Below the pieces are notes generated by a model. It saw only the letters and a program-made list of their open reading frames with translations. It had not been told where the DNA came from and made no database searches. Source: Ilyomonas sp965199905 (GTDB lineage Bacteria; Bacteroidota; Bacteroidia; Chitinophagales; Chitinophagaceae). From it: 64,000 nucleotides of DNA. Shown here piece after piece: positions 9,194 to 17,875 of the stretch. Where the stretch lies: contig OZ241366.1 of NCBI GenBank assembly GCA_965199905.1, forward strand, positions 1,240,001 to 1,304,000, written 5' to 3'. The first letter of the stretch is position 1. Each line of letters starts with the position of its first letter. The position numbers were made by a program, and so were the translations under genes.

Positions 9194-9620
9194 ATGAAAA
9201 AACTATACATAACAGGGTTTATTTTTTCGGCTCTTATACTTTTTGGCTGCAGCAAAGACTTCCTTAAAAGGTATGACAAAAGAATTGTAGGAACCTGGGA
9301 AATTTCGGATGTAAGAAATACCACTTTCTTTGGCAGCACTTCTTCCTTAACGTTCACAGACGGAACTTTTACTTTTTTTTGATAATGGAATATTGAACTA
9401 TGTTAATTCAGTTCATGATACGCTGCAGGGAAGTTGGAACATTGTCAAAAAAACACAAGATGATGACATCGTTCAAAGCTTACAAGTAACGGCGGCTGAT
9501 GTAACGGACGGACATATACTTTCAACTTATTACGACGATATCAACTTTGTAAGTACAGATCATTTCACAGCAACTACCAAAACATTGTTTACAACGTATA
9601 TTACTCACTACCGCAAATGA
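9194..9620 (+). pseudogene. Lipocalin-like lipoprotein split by a frameshift in an 8-T run
   Basis: The first frame encodes a lipoprotein signal with lipobox ALILFGC (Cys at about 19) and the start of a lipocalin-like domain (RIVGTWEISDV, then TSSLTFTDGTFTFF), and stops at 9380-9382 right after eight T residues (9373-9380). Shifting frame at that run continues smoothly as FDNGILNYVNSVHDTLQGSWNI and runs to the stop at 9618-9620. The joined product would be about 141 residues, a normal size for this lipoprotein type. Seven T residues would restore the frame. This may be a real mutation, phase variation by slippage, or a sequencing error. Confidence 0.72.
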
Positions 9621-9870
9621 TTTTTGCAAGTAGTAATCCTTCGAAATTGCTTTCTTATCTCAGAAAACTCATTCATTTTTCTTTAAATGCAGACGCACTG
9701 AATCTTCAACAGATAGCAGGCAAAGAGTAGTATTAAAAGTTGCTAATCTTATATGTGAGTCACTTTGCTGGTTATAAAAAAACTGATACACTCAAAAGCT
9801 TGTTTTCGACCGCTAAAAATTTGAGTCTTTTTATAATCCAGCACGTCAGGCCAAACCGCCGGTAATGAAT

Positions 9871-9995
9871 AAAAAGAAGAGGCTGACTCAAAAGTAAAAT
9901 GAAGGCTTTGAGAATCGCTTAAACGAGAACTTTTTCCATCAGGTATCCGAATAAAAAAGAGGCTGTCTCGACTTTTGAGACAGCCTCTTCTTTTT
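9871..9995. repeat. 125-bp inverted-repeat element (MITE-like or IS remnant)
   Basis: The outer arms AAAAAGAAGAGGCTG... (9871-9895) and the reverse complement of 9971-9995 match at 24 of 25 positions. A third partial copy of the same sequence (9959-9969, GAGGCTGTCTC) makes the inner hairpin with the right arm. Such ends recall terminal inverted repeats of insertion sequences; no transposase is present and no target duplication is obvious. It could equally be an elaborated terminator. Confidence 0.45.
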
Positions 9996-9996
9996 G
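9953..9996 (-). terminator. Terminator downstream of tpiA
   Basis: An 11-bp perfect stem, GAGGCTGTCTC (9959-9969) with GAGACAGCCTC (9977-9987), has a 7-base loop and A/T runs on both sides. It lies 19 bases beyond the tpiA stop and is likely its terminator; the flanks let it act on the plus strand too. Confidence 0.8.
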
Positions 9997-10014
9997 TGTT
10001 ATTGTTATGACTTG

Positions 10015-10776
10015 TTATTTAAGGCTTTTGATGATGGTCACAAACTCGCCCGCTACAAGTGATGCGCCACCAACAAGTCCGCCGTCAACATCGGGCTCGG
10101 CGAATATCTCTGCTGCATTGGCGCCTTTAACGCTGCCGCCGTAGAGGATGGAGACAGAATCGGCGGTTTCGGCGCCGTATTGTTGTGCCAGCTCGGCGCG
10201 GATAAAGGCGTGCATTTGCTGCGCCTGCTGATTAGTGGCGGTTTTGCCGGTGCCGATGGCCCAGATAGGCTCGTAAGCTACCACGATACCGGTGACGGTG
10301 GCGGCATCGAGGTGGTAGAGAGATTCGGCGAGTTGCCTGGCTACGTATTCGTTTTGCGTATCTGCCTCGCGGATGCCCAATGGCTCGCCGCAACAGAAAA
10401 TGGGAATGATATCATGAGACAAGGCAAGATCAATTTTCTCGGCTAGCGTTGCATTGGTTTCACCAAAATATTCGCGGCGCTCAGAGTGGCCGATGATGAC
10501 ATATTTTACATTGAGGCTTTGCAGCATTTCGGCAGAAACCTCGCCGGTGTATGCGCCTGATTTTTTATTGCTGACGTTTTGGGCAGATACAAATACGCCG
10601 GTTTTGTCCTGCAAAATTTCCTGCGCGAGATGCAGGTAAGGAAACGGTACGGCGAAGATGGCAAGCTGGTTGGTTGTCAGCGTATAGTCGCCATTGTCAA
10701 TGGCATTCAATAGTTCTTCGCCTTTTTGCCAGGTGAGATTCATTTTCCAATTGGCGGCAGCGATTTGTTTTCTCAT
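10015..10776 (-). CDS. tpiA: Triosephosphate isomerase
   Basis: This glycolytic enzyme interconverts dihydroxyacetone phosphate and glyceraldehyde 3-phosphate. The 253-residue protein has all hallmarks: NWKMN with the catalytic Lys (residue 11), IIGHSERRE with the catalytic His (about 96), VAYEPIWAIGTG with the catalytic Glu (about 169) and flexible loop 6, and the phosphate-binding LYGGSVKGAN near the C terminus. The length is normal. The gene stands about 100 bases downstream of the DUF4177 gene on the same strand, and is followed by a strong hairpin terminator. Confidence 0.98.
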   Translation of the reverse strand: MRKQIAAANWKMNLTWQKGEELLNAIDNGDYTLTTNQLAIFAVPFPYLHLAQEILQDKTGVFVSAQNVSNKKSGAYTGEVSAEMLQSLNVKYVIIGHSERREYFGETNATLAEKIDLALSHDIIPIFCCGEPLGIREADTQNEYVARQLAESLYHLDAATVTGIVVAYEPIWAIGTGKTATNQQAQQMHAFIRAELAQQYGAETADSVSILYGGSVKGANAAEIFAEPDVDGGLVGGASLVAGEFVTIIKSLK

Positions 10777-10877
10777 ATTGTTATTGATTTTTGTGAATGG
10801 TGATTTTGTGAGTGGTGAGACCGATTCCGAAAAAAATCATGCTTAGCAAGATGTACAGTTTCAGAATAATGAAGCTT

Positions 10878-11087
10878 TCATCTTCCGTCCATCTTTTCTT
10901 TTCGCAAAATGACAAACAGGCTGCGGGAAGCGCCTTGTGCCATATTGGTATCGGTCATAGTGGTGACTTGCCAGCCTTCCCTGCCTAATTCATTCAGTTT
11001 ATCGGCTAAGGCTTGTGTGTCTACCTTGCCGCCGAGAAACCAACGCTTAACAGGCACTTCCAGTATTTTATATTCGTATGTCGTCAT
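10878..11087 (-). CDS. DUF4177 domain protein
   Basis: A 69-residue protein of the small DUF4177 type, with the typical opening YEYKILEV and the LNELGREGWQVTTM core that forms a single alpha-beta unit. The function of the family is unknown. Its start overlaps the stop of the GlmU-family gene by four bases (ATGA), implying translational coupling. The remaining sequence is basic and ends in a charged tail. The start is the first Met after the overlap and fits the family length. Confidence 0.75.
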   Translation of the reverse strand: MTTYEYKILEVPVKRWFLGGKVDTQALADKLNELGREGWQVTTMTDTNMAQGASRSLFVILRKEKMDGR

Positions 11088-12244
11088 GGAGCGATAAAGT
11101 GGTCAAAGATATGCGCCAGCACAGATTCTTCAGCCGAGGATAGTGTTTGTCCTTTGAAAGCTTTCCACTGCCGGATGTGTTTCACAGCCTTGTCGATGGT
11201 ATATCCTTCGCCGCTAACGCCCCATGAGAAATTGCGCAGCTTTGCTGGCAGCAAGCCTTCGCCAAATACATTGCAACTAATACCATACACACTGCCGGTA
11301 TTGATGGAAGTATTAATAGCAACACGGGTGTAATCACCCATCATCACACCACATTTATTACCGGCATTAACGGTATCATTTTCGTAATCGTTCCAAAGCA
11401 TGATGTCGCCGGCTGTATTCTTTACATTACTGTTGGTAGCGCCCGCGCCCAGGTTGCACCACTCGCCTGTTACAGAATCGCCGAGATAGCCATCGTGAGC
11501 TTTATTGCTGTATGGATGGAGAATAACGTTTTTAATTTCGCCACCTGCAGTGCATTGATGCGCGATGGAAGTAGCGCCATAAATTTTTGCACCCATTTTT
11601 ACCACTGCGCTTTCGCCAATAAAAAGCGGACCGCGAAGCAGGCTACCTTCCATAATGGTGGCATTTTTACCAATAAAAACAGGACCCGACTGCGCATTGA
11701 TGATGGCATGTTCTACAGAAGCGCCTTCTTCTATAAAAATATTTTCAATTGCTGTGCAATGATTGGAAGAAGGAATGGATTGAGATGTCTTTCCTTTTGT
11801 AACTAACACAAAATCGGAGCGAAGAAAGCGATCGTTTAGCTGAAGCAACTGGTGGGGATAACGAAGCCAATGAATATCTGTAAGAACAGAAAAATTATTG
11901 GCTGAATTTTCCAAAGCCATTTGAAGATGGCTGCCTTTGCCACGACAAACTATGATGCCACTGCCATCTTCCAGCACGTCGCCTTCTTTCATTTTCTGTA
12001 TACTTTCGATCACTGCGCCATCTGGCAGTAAAGAGGCATTGATCCAAGTGTGAATATCATCCTTGACTTCGTTATATAAACCCTGCAGATAAGGGACGGT
12101 TTCTATAAGTACAGGTTGCCCTAAAAGAAGCTGCCATCTTTGTTTTATAGATAACATGCCGAAGAAAAGATCAGCAACGGCTTTGTTGTAAGTAAATGGA
12201 TATAAACTGCTTCGCCTGTCGGTATCGAACAGCACAATGGCCAT
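11084..12244 (-). CDS. GlmU-family sugar nucleotidyltransferase-like protein
   Basis: A 386-residue protein of the Bacteroidota GlmU-family type. The N-terminal part (about 1-170) opens with IVLFDTDRRSSLYPFTYNKAVADL, a degenerate nucleotidyltransferase-like motif that keeps the Arg-rich LxP style but not the classical GxGTRM loop. The C-terminal part (about 175-350) is a left-handed beta helix of hexapeptide repeats (for example VFIGKNATIMEGSLLRGP). It may form a UDP-sugar for envelope synthesis, but the lost loop leaves activity open. It is translationally coupled to the DUF4177 gene. Confidence 0.75.
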   Translation of the reverse strand: MAIVLFDTDRRSSLYPFTYNKAVADLFFGMLSIKQRWQLLLGQPVLIETVPYLQGLYNEVKDDIHTWINASLLPDGAVIESIQKMKEGDVLEDGSGIIVCRGKGSHLQMALENSANNFSVLTDIHWLRYPHQLLQLNDRFLRSDFVLVTKGKTSQSIPSSNHCTAIENIFIEEGASVEHAIINAQSGPVFIGKNATIMEGSLLRGPLFIGESAVVKMGAKIYGATSIAHQCTAGGEIKNVILHPYSNKAHDGYLGDSVTGEWCNLGAGATNSNVKNTAGDIMLWNDYENDTVNAGNKCGVMMGDYTRVAINTSINTGSVYGISCNVFGEGLLPAKLRNFSWGVSGEGYTIDKAVKHIRQWKAFKGQTLSSAEESVLAHIFDHFIAP

Positions 12245-12358
12245 AAAAAACTTAAAAATGAATTAAAAAAGAAGATGTCATGTATGTGAATCAATGAGGT
12301 AAAGTAACATTATTATCACCATACGGGTTGTCGAAAAAAGAGAAAGGGTGTATCCGCT

Positions 12359-12367
12359 TACTTTTGT
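12359..12367 (+). promoter_or_regulatory. Bacteroidota-type -7 promoter element before the serine hydrolase
   Basis: TACTTTTGT matches the TAnnTTTGY consensus and ends 11 bases before the ATG at 12379, implying a very short leader. It also argues that the frame upstream of 12379 is not translated. No clear -33 TTTG is seen. Confidence 0.5.
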
Positions 12368-12378
12368 TTTTCGTGATT

Positions 12379-13536
12379 ATGAAATCTGTATTGTTTCTCA
12401 TCTCCTCAGCGATTTTATTTTTCGTTATTGCAGGTTGTTCTTCTAAAGCAGAAAAGAAAACCGATAGTAAGCACCTGCCCACGTTGGCAAGCGATTTTAC
12501 GTTCCGCGCTTTATCGCCGGAAGAGGTTTCAAGGTATGGCAATGAAGCTAAATTTTACTACGAAACAAAGCTGAAGAATACCGGCTTTAATGGTGAGATC
12601 GTAGTAGCGAAGAATGGACAAATTGTGTTTGAAGATTATACCGGCGTTGCCAACTTTAAAACGCGTGATTCCATTACCCGGAATACGGCGCTTCATGTAG
12701 CTTCCACTTCCAAAACCTTTACGGGCATGGAAATCATGCGCTTGCGCGACCAGGGAAGATTGTCGTTAAGCGATAGTTTACAGCAATATTTTCCGCAGCT
12801 TCCTTATCATGGCATCACCATCCGGATGTTGCTGAGCCACAGAAGCGGGTTGCCTAACTACCTGAACTTTATGGAGAGCGGTTGGAACAAAAGAAAAATG
12901 GCAACCAATCAAGACGTGCTGAACTATATGATTGACAATAAGCCGCCTGTAGAAGCGCAGCCTGACAGGTCGTTTCATTACAGTAACACGAACTTTATGC
13001 TGCTGGCGCTGATAGTGGAACAGATAACGCACCAGCCATTTCCACAGTTCATGAAAGACAGTTTGTTTACACCACTTGGTATGAACAACACGTATATTTT
13101 TTCGATAACTGATTCTATGAATTATGTTCCGACAATGGTTGGCAACAGACCTTACGAAATCACGTATCTCGATGCTACGTATGGAGACAAAAATGTGTAC
13201 ACCACCGCACGTGATCTGCTGCAATGGGATCGTGCTTTGTACCAGCATACATTTGTAAATAAAGCCGCGCTGGATACGGCTTTCACGCCGCAAAGTCATG
13301 AGAAGGAATCGAAGCACAACTATGGTTTGGCATGGCGGTTATACATAAACGGACCGGAATATTTTGTGTATCATAACGGGCGCTGGCATGGCACCAATTC
13401 TTGCTTTACACGCCTGGTTCAGGATACGGCTACCATCATTGTGATTGGCAATAAATACAACAGCCGGATTTATGACGCGAAAGATATGTCTGTCATCTTC
13501 ACCGGCATCAGGGATACAACTGATTTGAAAGAATAA
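12379..13536 (+). CDS. Lipoprotein serine hydrolase of the class C beta-lactamase fold
   Basis: About 385 residues. The start at 12379 gives a lipoprotein signal MKSVLFLISSAILFFVIAGC with a lipobox; the open frame goes further up to a TTG, but a promoter element lies there. The nucleophile motif STSK (about 109-112) is followed by YSN (about 200) and a final HNGRWHG that replaces the KTG box. This is the beta-lactamase/D-Ala-D-Ala carboxypeptidase-like family, probably an outer-membrane or periplasmic esterase or peptidase rather than a resistance enzyme. Substrate unknown. The gene is alone and divergent from the GlmU-family gene. Confidence 0.85.
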   Translation: MKSVLFLISSAILFFVIAGCSSKAEKKTDSKHLPTLASDFTFRALSPEEVSRYGNEAKFYYETKLKNTGFNGEIVVAKNGQIVFEDYTGVANFKTRDSITRNTALHVASTSKTFTGMEIMRLRDQGRLSLSDSLQQYFPQLPYHGITIRMLLSHRSGLPNYLNFMESGWNKRKMATNQDVLNYMIDNKPPVEAQPDRSFHYSNTNFMLLALIVEQITHQPFPQFMKDSLFTPLGMNNTYIFSITDSMNYVPTMVGNRPYEITYLDATYGDKNVYTTARDLLQWDRALYQHTFVNKAALDTAFTPQSHEKESKHNYGLAWRLYINGPEYFVYHNGRWHGTNSCFTRLVQDTATIIVIGNKYNSRIYDAKDMSVIFTGIRDTTDLKE

Positions 13537-13574
13537 TTCGATGTACGATATCAGGCGCGTGATGTACGATGGAT

Positions 13575-14150
13575 TTATTCACGGATAATAATGGGCTTGC
13601 CATTTTTCCATTTGATAATAGAGGATGGCTGGGCTTTGGTGTTGTCGTCTCTTCTATATGTTACTGCGCAATCAACTCCTTTTATAATCCTTTTATTAAT
13701 GTCTGAAAACACTTGCGGAGAAGGCTGACCAGAGAAATTAGCAGATGTACTTACGATGGGCTTGCGGAACCGTTTGATGAGATGCCGGCAAAACGGTTCT
13801 TTACAAATGCGGATGGCAACTGAGCCATCATCAGCCAATACATTTGGCGCTAAGCCGATAGCATTTTCATAGATAACCGTGGCAGGTTTGGCAAGGGTTT
13901 GCAGGTAATCAAAAACAGATAAATCGGGCGCGGCTACATATTTCATGATGTCTCTTTCATCTGCCACCAATACCACAAAACTTTTATTGGATGGACGCTC
14001 TTTAAGGGTAATGATTTTTTCTGCTGCCTCTTCGTTTGTAGCATCGCAGCCAATGCCCCAAATAGTATCTGTTGGGTAAAGAATGATACCGCCACTCTTT
14101 ATTGCGTGCAGGCAATTTTCAATATCAGTGTCAAATAAGTTTGTATTCAT
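13575..14150 (-). CDS. L-threonylcarbamoyladenylate synthase (TsaC/Sua5/YrdC family)
   Basis: It makes threonylcarbamoyl-AMP from threonine, bicarbonate and ATP for the t6A modification of tRNAs reading ANN codons. The protein has 191 residues from the Met of MNTNLFDTDIENCL. Conserved YrdC features are GGIILYPTDTIWGIGCD (about 20-36), the LKERPSNKSFVVLV segment and the STSANFSGQPSP motif near residue 140. An open frame goes 30 residues further upstream but that part is not family-like. It is convergent with the serine hydrolase gene and stands alone. Confidence 0.9.
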   Translation of the reverse strand: MNTNLFDTDIENCLHAIKSGGIILYPTDTIWGIGCDATNEEAAEKIITLKERPSNKSFVVLVADERDIMKYVAAPDLSVFDYLQTLAKPATVIYENAIGLAPNVLADDGSVAIRICKEPFCRHLIKRFRKPIVSTSANFSGQPSPQVFSDINKRIIKGVDCAVTYRRDDNTKAQPSSIIKWKNGKPIIIRE

Positions 14151-14318
14151 AAGAGCGGATGACAAATAATGCAAACGCACACATCTTGCCATGCAAGATT
14201 GCTTTTTGTTATCTTCACAAAACGCAATGATAATAAACAAGCCGTATTAGCCTCATTGCATTGACAAATGTATTTTGTTTGCGAAACGCAGCAACATCTT
14301 TTCATTCATCATTACCCA

Positions 14319-15443
14319 ATGAATATTTGTATTACCAGAACAGAAAAAGGAAGATACTCGGAAACGTTCATTGACAACCAAATTGCGAAGATTTCGCAAT
14401 GGGCGCAAGTGTTTGCGGTGCATGGCGGGCGATTGCCGCAGCGCGATGGTAACAATAAGCTGCTGTCGCCTTTTTTGTTTTGGGTGCTTCACAACATTAT
14501 AAAATTCCTTACCGGCAGGCGCAATAATTATTTTGGAAACTACGGGTTTAAAAAGTTTTTAAAGAAGAATAAGATTGATGTAGTGCTTGCCAATTATGGC
14601 ATTGCAGGCGTGCATATACTGCCGGTTTGTAAAAGCGCAGGCGTGCCGCTGGTGGTGCATTTTCATGGCTTTGATGCTACGCAAAAAAATGTATTAGACA
14701 AGTATGCAGAAACCTATAAAATTATGTTTCGGGAAGTGGCGGCTATTGTTGTGGTTTCGGTTGATATGAAGATTCAATTGATTTCGCTCGACGCTCCGGA
14801 ACAAAAAATATCACTAATTCCCTGCGGAATTGATTTAAAAAAATTCACGCCTCAATTTGTGAAAAAGCAAACCAACCTGTTCATTTCGGTGGGACGATTT
14901 ATTGAAAAAAAATCACCTCAGTCTACCGTTCGCGCGTTTGCACTGGTAAGGTCGAAGGAAGTTGCGCGGTTGATTATGACAGGACAAAAAACGGGTCTGT
15001 ATGAAGATTGTAAAAAGATAGCTGAAGAACTTAATATTGAAAATGATGTAGAATTTACCGGCATTCAAAGCCCTGAAAAAGTAGCGCTGCACATGCAGGA
15101 AGCGAATGTATTTGTGCAGCACTCTGTTACGGCTGAAAACGGCGATAAAGAAGGCACACCGAATACCATTTTAGAGGCGGCTGCGAGCGGATTGCCGATT
15201 GTAAGTACAAAACATGCGGGCATAAAAGAAGCTGTCATAGATGGTACCAATGGCTTTTTAGTTGAAGAACACGATATTGATACAATGGCTGCGCAAATGC
15301 AACGCCTGATTGATAATCCGCAATTAGCCATACAAATGGGAATGAAAGGCAGAATGCATATGGAAGAAAACTATGACTTGGATAAACAGGCTGCCAAACT
15401 ATATAATGTGCTGAAGAAAGCAGCTAATGAAAAGAGTTTATAA
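14319..15443 (+). CDS. Glycosyltransferase family 4 (GT-B fold)
   Basis: A 374-residue retaining glycosyltransferase for sugar polymers or glycolipids. Visible features are the ISVGRFIEKKSPQ segment (about 192-205), the donor-binding stretch NTILEAAASGLPIVSTKHAG with the E-x7-E type loop (about 285-305) and a GMKGRMHMEENYD C terminus. The start at 14319 (MNICITRTEKGRYSETFI) begins with the first beta strand typical of the family. Its stop overlaps by six bases the end of the convergent second glycosyltransferase. The acceptor is unknown; with two more glycosyltransferases beside it, a polysaccharide or glycan role is likely. Confidence 0.85.
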   Translation: MNICITRTEKGRYSETFIDNQIAKISQWAQVFAVHGGRLPQRDGNNKLLSPFLFWVLHNIIKFLTGRRNNYFGNYGFKKFLKKNKIDVVLANYGIAGVHILPVCKSAGVPLVVHFHGFDATQKNVLDKYAETYKIMFREVAAIVVVSVDMKIQLISLDAPEQKISLIPCGIDLKKFTPQFVKKQTNLFISVGRFIEKKSPQSTVRAFALVRSKEVARLIMTGQKTGLYEDCKKIAEELNIENDVEFTGIQSPEKVALHMQEANVFVQHSVTAENGDKEGTPNTILEAAASGLPIVSTKHAGIKEAVIDGTNGFLVEEHDIDTMAAQMQRLIDNPQLAIQMGMKGRMHMEENYDLDKQAAKLYNVLKKAANEKSL

Positions 15444-16427
15444 CGCCTGCTTTTTTTGTAGGTTATCGATGTAAGTCAATATATCTGCAGCCAGTTTATC
15501 CCAGTTAAATAACTCGATTTTCTTTCGTCCGTTCACGCTCAATTTTATCCTGAGAGCTTTATCGCTGATTAATTTTTTTAGTGCCCGGCTTATCGAAAAT
15601 GAGTTTCGCCAAACCACAAGCCCGGTTTCGTTATCAACCAAAAAATCTTTGGTGCCGCTCATTGTTGCAATCAAGGGAATACCGCATGATAAAGCTTCTG
15701 CGGAAGAGTTTGACCAGCCTGCATTTTTTTCTGCAGATACAAACACAGAAGCTCTTTTGAATAAGGCTTCGTTTTCGGCAACAGGATGATTCAATACAAA
15801 TTCATGAGGTACTTTGGTGGTGAATTGCTCGATGTCTTTCTTCGATTTTTCATCGATAGGCGTATCGTATAAAAGCAGCTTCACATGATAGCCTTGCCTG
15901 TACAAGCGCTCGGCGGCTTTTACCACAAACCTTGTCCCTTTTCGCTTGCGGCCCAACCTGCCGAAACACATGATGGTAAATACATCCTCTTCTTTTGAAA
16001 CATCTTTAATGGTTGCCGGAAGATTAACGCCGCCTTTCAATAAAAAAGCATCAATGCCATATTTCTTCTTATCGTGTTGCAGGATGTTGGTAGAGTTGGC
16101 AAATATTTTTATTTCCGGGTATTTTATAACATCAGTTATGTCTTCCGACTCAAGAACGTGATAAAAGATACGGATATCAGCATTCGCTTCCTGAAACAGC
16201 GACAAAGCTTCTTTTTGAATGGCAAATAAAGCTGTAAAGTGGTATTGATCAATGTTTGAAAGCTTCTCAACAATCACAGAATAATGAAGCCAGTCAGGCT
16301 GTTCTCCTTCGGGAGTTAAGATGATCATCGTATGCCCCTGCTGAATAAAGCGCTCGCCCAATTCGAAGAAGCGACGCACGCCGCCGAATAGTTTTGTGGT
16401 TGGTAAAATAGCACCGATTGTGTACAT
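15438..16427 (-). CDS. Glycosyltransferase family 4 (GT-B fold), second copy
   Basis: A 329-residue glycosyltransferase of the same fold as its convergent neighbour but clearly diverged. It opens MYTIGAILPTTKLFGGVRRFFELG, with a Gly-Gly-Val loop near residue 15, has a CFGRLGRKRKGTRFVVKA motif near 155-170 and the donor-site SSAEALSCGIPLIATMSG near 245. The ends of the two genes overlap by six bases, tail to tail. It faces away from the GT2 gene at 16561, so a divergent promoter region of about 130 bases separates them. Substrate unknown. Confidence 0.83.
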   Translation of the reverse strand: MYTIGAILPTTKLFGGVRRFFELGERFIQQGHTMIILTPEGEQPDWLHYSVIVEKLSNIDQYHFTALFAIQKEALSLFQEANADIRIFYHVLESEDITDVIKYPEIKIFANSTNILQHDKKKYGIDAFLLKGGVNLPATIKDVSKEEDVFTIMCFGRLGRKRKGTRFVVKAAERLYRQGYHVKLLLYDTPIDEKSKKDIEQFTTKVPHEFVLNHPVAENEALFKRASVFVSAEKNAGWSNSSAEALSCGIPLIATMSGTKDFLVDNETGLVVWRNSFSISRALKKLISDKALRIKLSVNGRKKIELFNWDKLAADILTYIDNLQKKQAL

Positions 16428-16529
16428 GAGGCAAATGTAAATCTATGTACGATGTGAGATGTGTGATGTTAGATGTTAGTAACATCGTAATGATTGTGAT
16501 GACAATGAATAACAGGAACGGAAACATTT

Positions 16530-16538
16530 TACTTTTGC
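16530..16538 (+). promoter_or_regulatory. -7 promoter element of the GT2 gene
   Basis: TACTTTTGC fits the Bacteroidota TAnnTTTGC element and ends 22 bases before the ATG at 16561. No convincing -33 TTTG was found. Confidence 0.5.
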
Positions 16539-16560
16539 TGCTTACCATTTCAATCTATCC

Positions 16561-17373
16561 ATGCAATTGTCTGTCATTGTCACTACATATAACTCGCCCG
16601 ATTGGCTTCAGAAAGTAATATGGGGATACAGCGTGCAAAGCTTTCGCGATTTTGAACTCGTGATTGCAGATGATGGCTCGAAAGAAGACACTTCGCAACT
16701 CATTAATGCGTTGCGAAGCGAAGTATTTTTTCCTATTCAACACATTTGGCAGGAAGACATTGGCTTTCGCAAATGCACCATTTTAAACAAAGCTATTACT
16801 GCTTCGCAAGCTGGTTATTTAGTGATTTCTGATGGCGATTGTATTCCGCGAAACGACTTTTTGGAAGTGCATCACAGAGAAAGAAAAGAAGGTAGCTTTT
16901 TATCAGGCGGTTACAGCAAATTACCAATGGATATTTCCAAACAAATCACGAAAGAAGATATTGAAGCACAGCGATGTTTTGATGTTGAATGGTTGACAGA
17001 ACATGGCTTAACGAAAAGCTTTAAAAACAGCAAGCTTCGCGTGGCAGGCTGGAAGGCGTCGCTGTTAAACAAGCTGACACCTACAAATGCTTCATGGAAT
17101 GGACATAATTCGTCCGCCTGGAAAAAAGATATTCTTTCCATTAATGGTTTTGATGAACGTATGCGCTATGGTGCGTTAGACCGCGAGATGGGCGAACGGC
17201 TGATGAATAACGGCATCAAGGGTTTGCAAGTCCGTTATAGTGCTGTGTGTCTTCATCTCGATCATTCGCGGAGTTATAAAAATGAAGCTGACCTTGCCGC
17301 CAATGCTGCAATACGAGAGAAAACAAATACTGAAAAGCTTACCTGGACAGAGTATGGAATTGTGCAGAAATGA
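16561..17373 (+). CDS. Glycosyltransferase family 2 (GT-A fold)
   Basis: An inverting-type glycosyltransferase of 270 residues. The N-terminal SVIVTTYNSPDWLQK and the ADDGS metal/nucleotide motif (about 36-40) are followed by LVISDGDCIPRNDF (DxD-like, near 98-104) and a C-terminal galactosyltransferase-like segment with FDERMRYGALDREMGERL. The last part includes a His-rich HLDHSRSY segment. Together with the two GT4 genes upstream it probably serves glycan or lipopolysaccharide assembly. The gene is preceded by a good -7 promoter element and followed by a bidirectional terminator. Confidence 0.88.
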   Translation: MQLSVIVTTYNSPDWLQKVIWGYSVQSFRDFELVIADDGSKEDTSQLINALRSEVFFPIQHIWQEDIGFRKCTILNKAITASQAGYLVISDGDCIPRNDFLEVHHRERKEGSFLSGGYSKLPMDISKQITKEDIEAQRCFDVEWLTEHGLTKSFKNSKLRVAGWKASLLNKLTPTNASWNGHNSSAWKKDILSINGFDERMRYGALDREMGERLMNNGIKGLQVRYSAVCLHLDHSRSYKNEADLAANAAIREKTNTEKLTWTEYGIVQK

Positions 17374-17445
17374 AAAGCTATACAACGATAGCTTGTTGAG
17401 AGAAAGGCAACATTTTAAATCACTTCAGTAACTTTATTATAAAGA

Positions 17446-17475
17446 AAAAGGCTTCCATTCCGGAAGCCATTTTTA
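17446..17475. terminator. Bidirectional terminator between GT2 and DUF1573 genes
   Basis: A stem of GGCTTCC and GGAAGCC with a 5-base loop and A and T runs on both sides lies between the convergent gene ends at 17373 and 17492. It can serve both. Confidence 0.8.
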
Positions 17476-17491
17476 CAATATTAATTGTAGC

Positions 17492-17863
17492 TTATTTCTT
17501 TTCTACATCTCCGTCAATGGTGAGAATAACAGGCTGCTGCACTTTGGCGAACTTTACCGTTACCTGCTTTTCAAAATGCCCTTCGGCTTCTGCATTATAG
17601 GTAACTTTTATGGTAGCCGTTTTGTCTTTCATCACCGGTGTTTTTGGATAGTCCGGCGTTGTACATCCACATCCAGCAATAGCAGATTCAATAATAACCG
17701 GCTTGCCCGATGTATTTGTAAAACTAAACTCAGTTGTTACCGGAGTGCCTTGTTTAATCTTCCCAAAAGAATACTTGGTTTGAGAAAATTTTACAGGCGC
17801 ATCCTGCGCAAACGAAACGCCGGCAAAAACGAGAAAAAGCAAAACAGAAAGAACGTATTTCAT
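17492..17863 (-). CDS. DUF1573 domain periplasmic protein
   Basis: A 123-residue exported protein: signal peptide MKYVLSVLLFLVFAGVSFAQ, then one immunoglobulin-like DUF1573 domain with FSQTKYSFGKIKQGTPVTTEF, the Cys pair in AGCGCTTPDYPKTPV and the ATIKVTYNAEAEGHFEKQV strand. Family function is unknown; such proteins are abundant in Bacteroidota. It follows another DUF1573 gene by 12 bases on the same strand and they form an operon, probably a tandem duplication that has diverged. Confidence 0.85.
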   Translation of the reverse strand: MKYVLSVLLFLVFAGVSFAQDAPVKFSQTKYSFGKIKQGTPVTTEFSFTNTSGKPVIIESAIAGCGCTTPDYPKTPVMKDKTATIKVTYNAEAEGHFEKQVTVKFAKVQQPVILTIDGDVEKK

Positions 17864-17875
17864 ATATAATGATGA

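Larger units (their letters stand above)
9621..10014. other. Intergenic region holding an inverted-repeat element and a terminator
   Basis: 394 bases without a gene. The right half holds a pair of near-identical 25-base inverted arms (9871-9895 and 9971-9995) and, nested in it, the tpiA terminator hairpin. The left half (9621-9860) shows nothing I can identify. Confidence 0.5.

Noticed and set aside
10180..10446. Plus-strand frames inside tpiA and similar antisense frames across other genes
   Set aside because: They lie opposite confidently identified proteins and show no protein-like pattern of their own.
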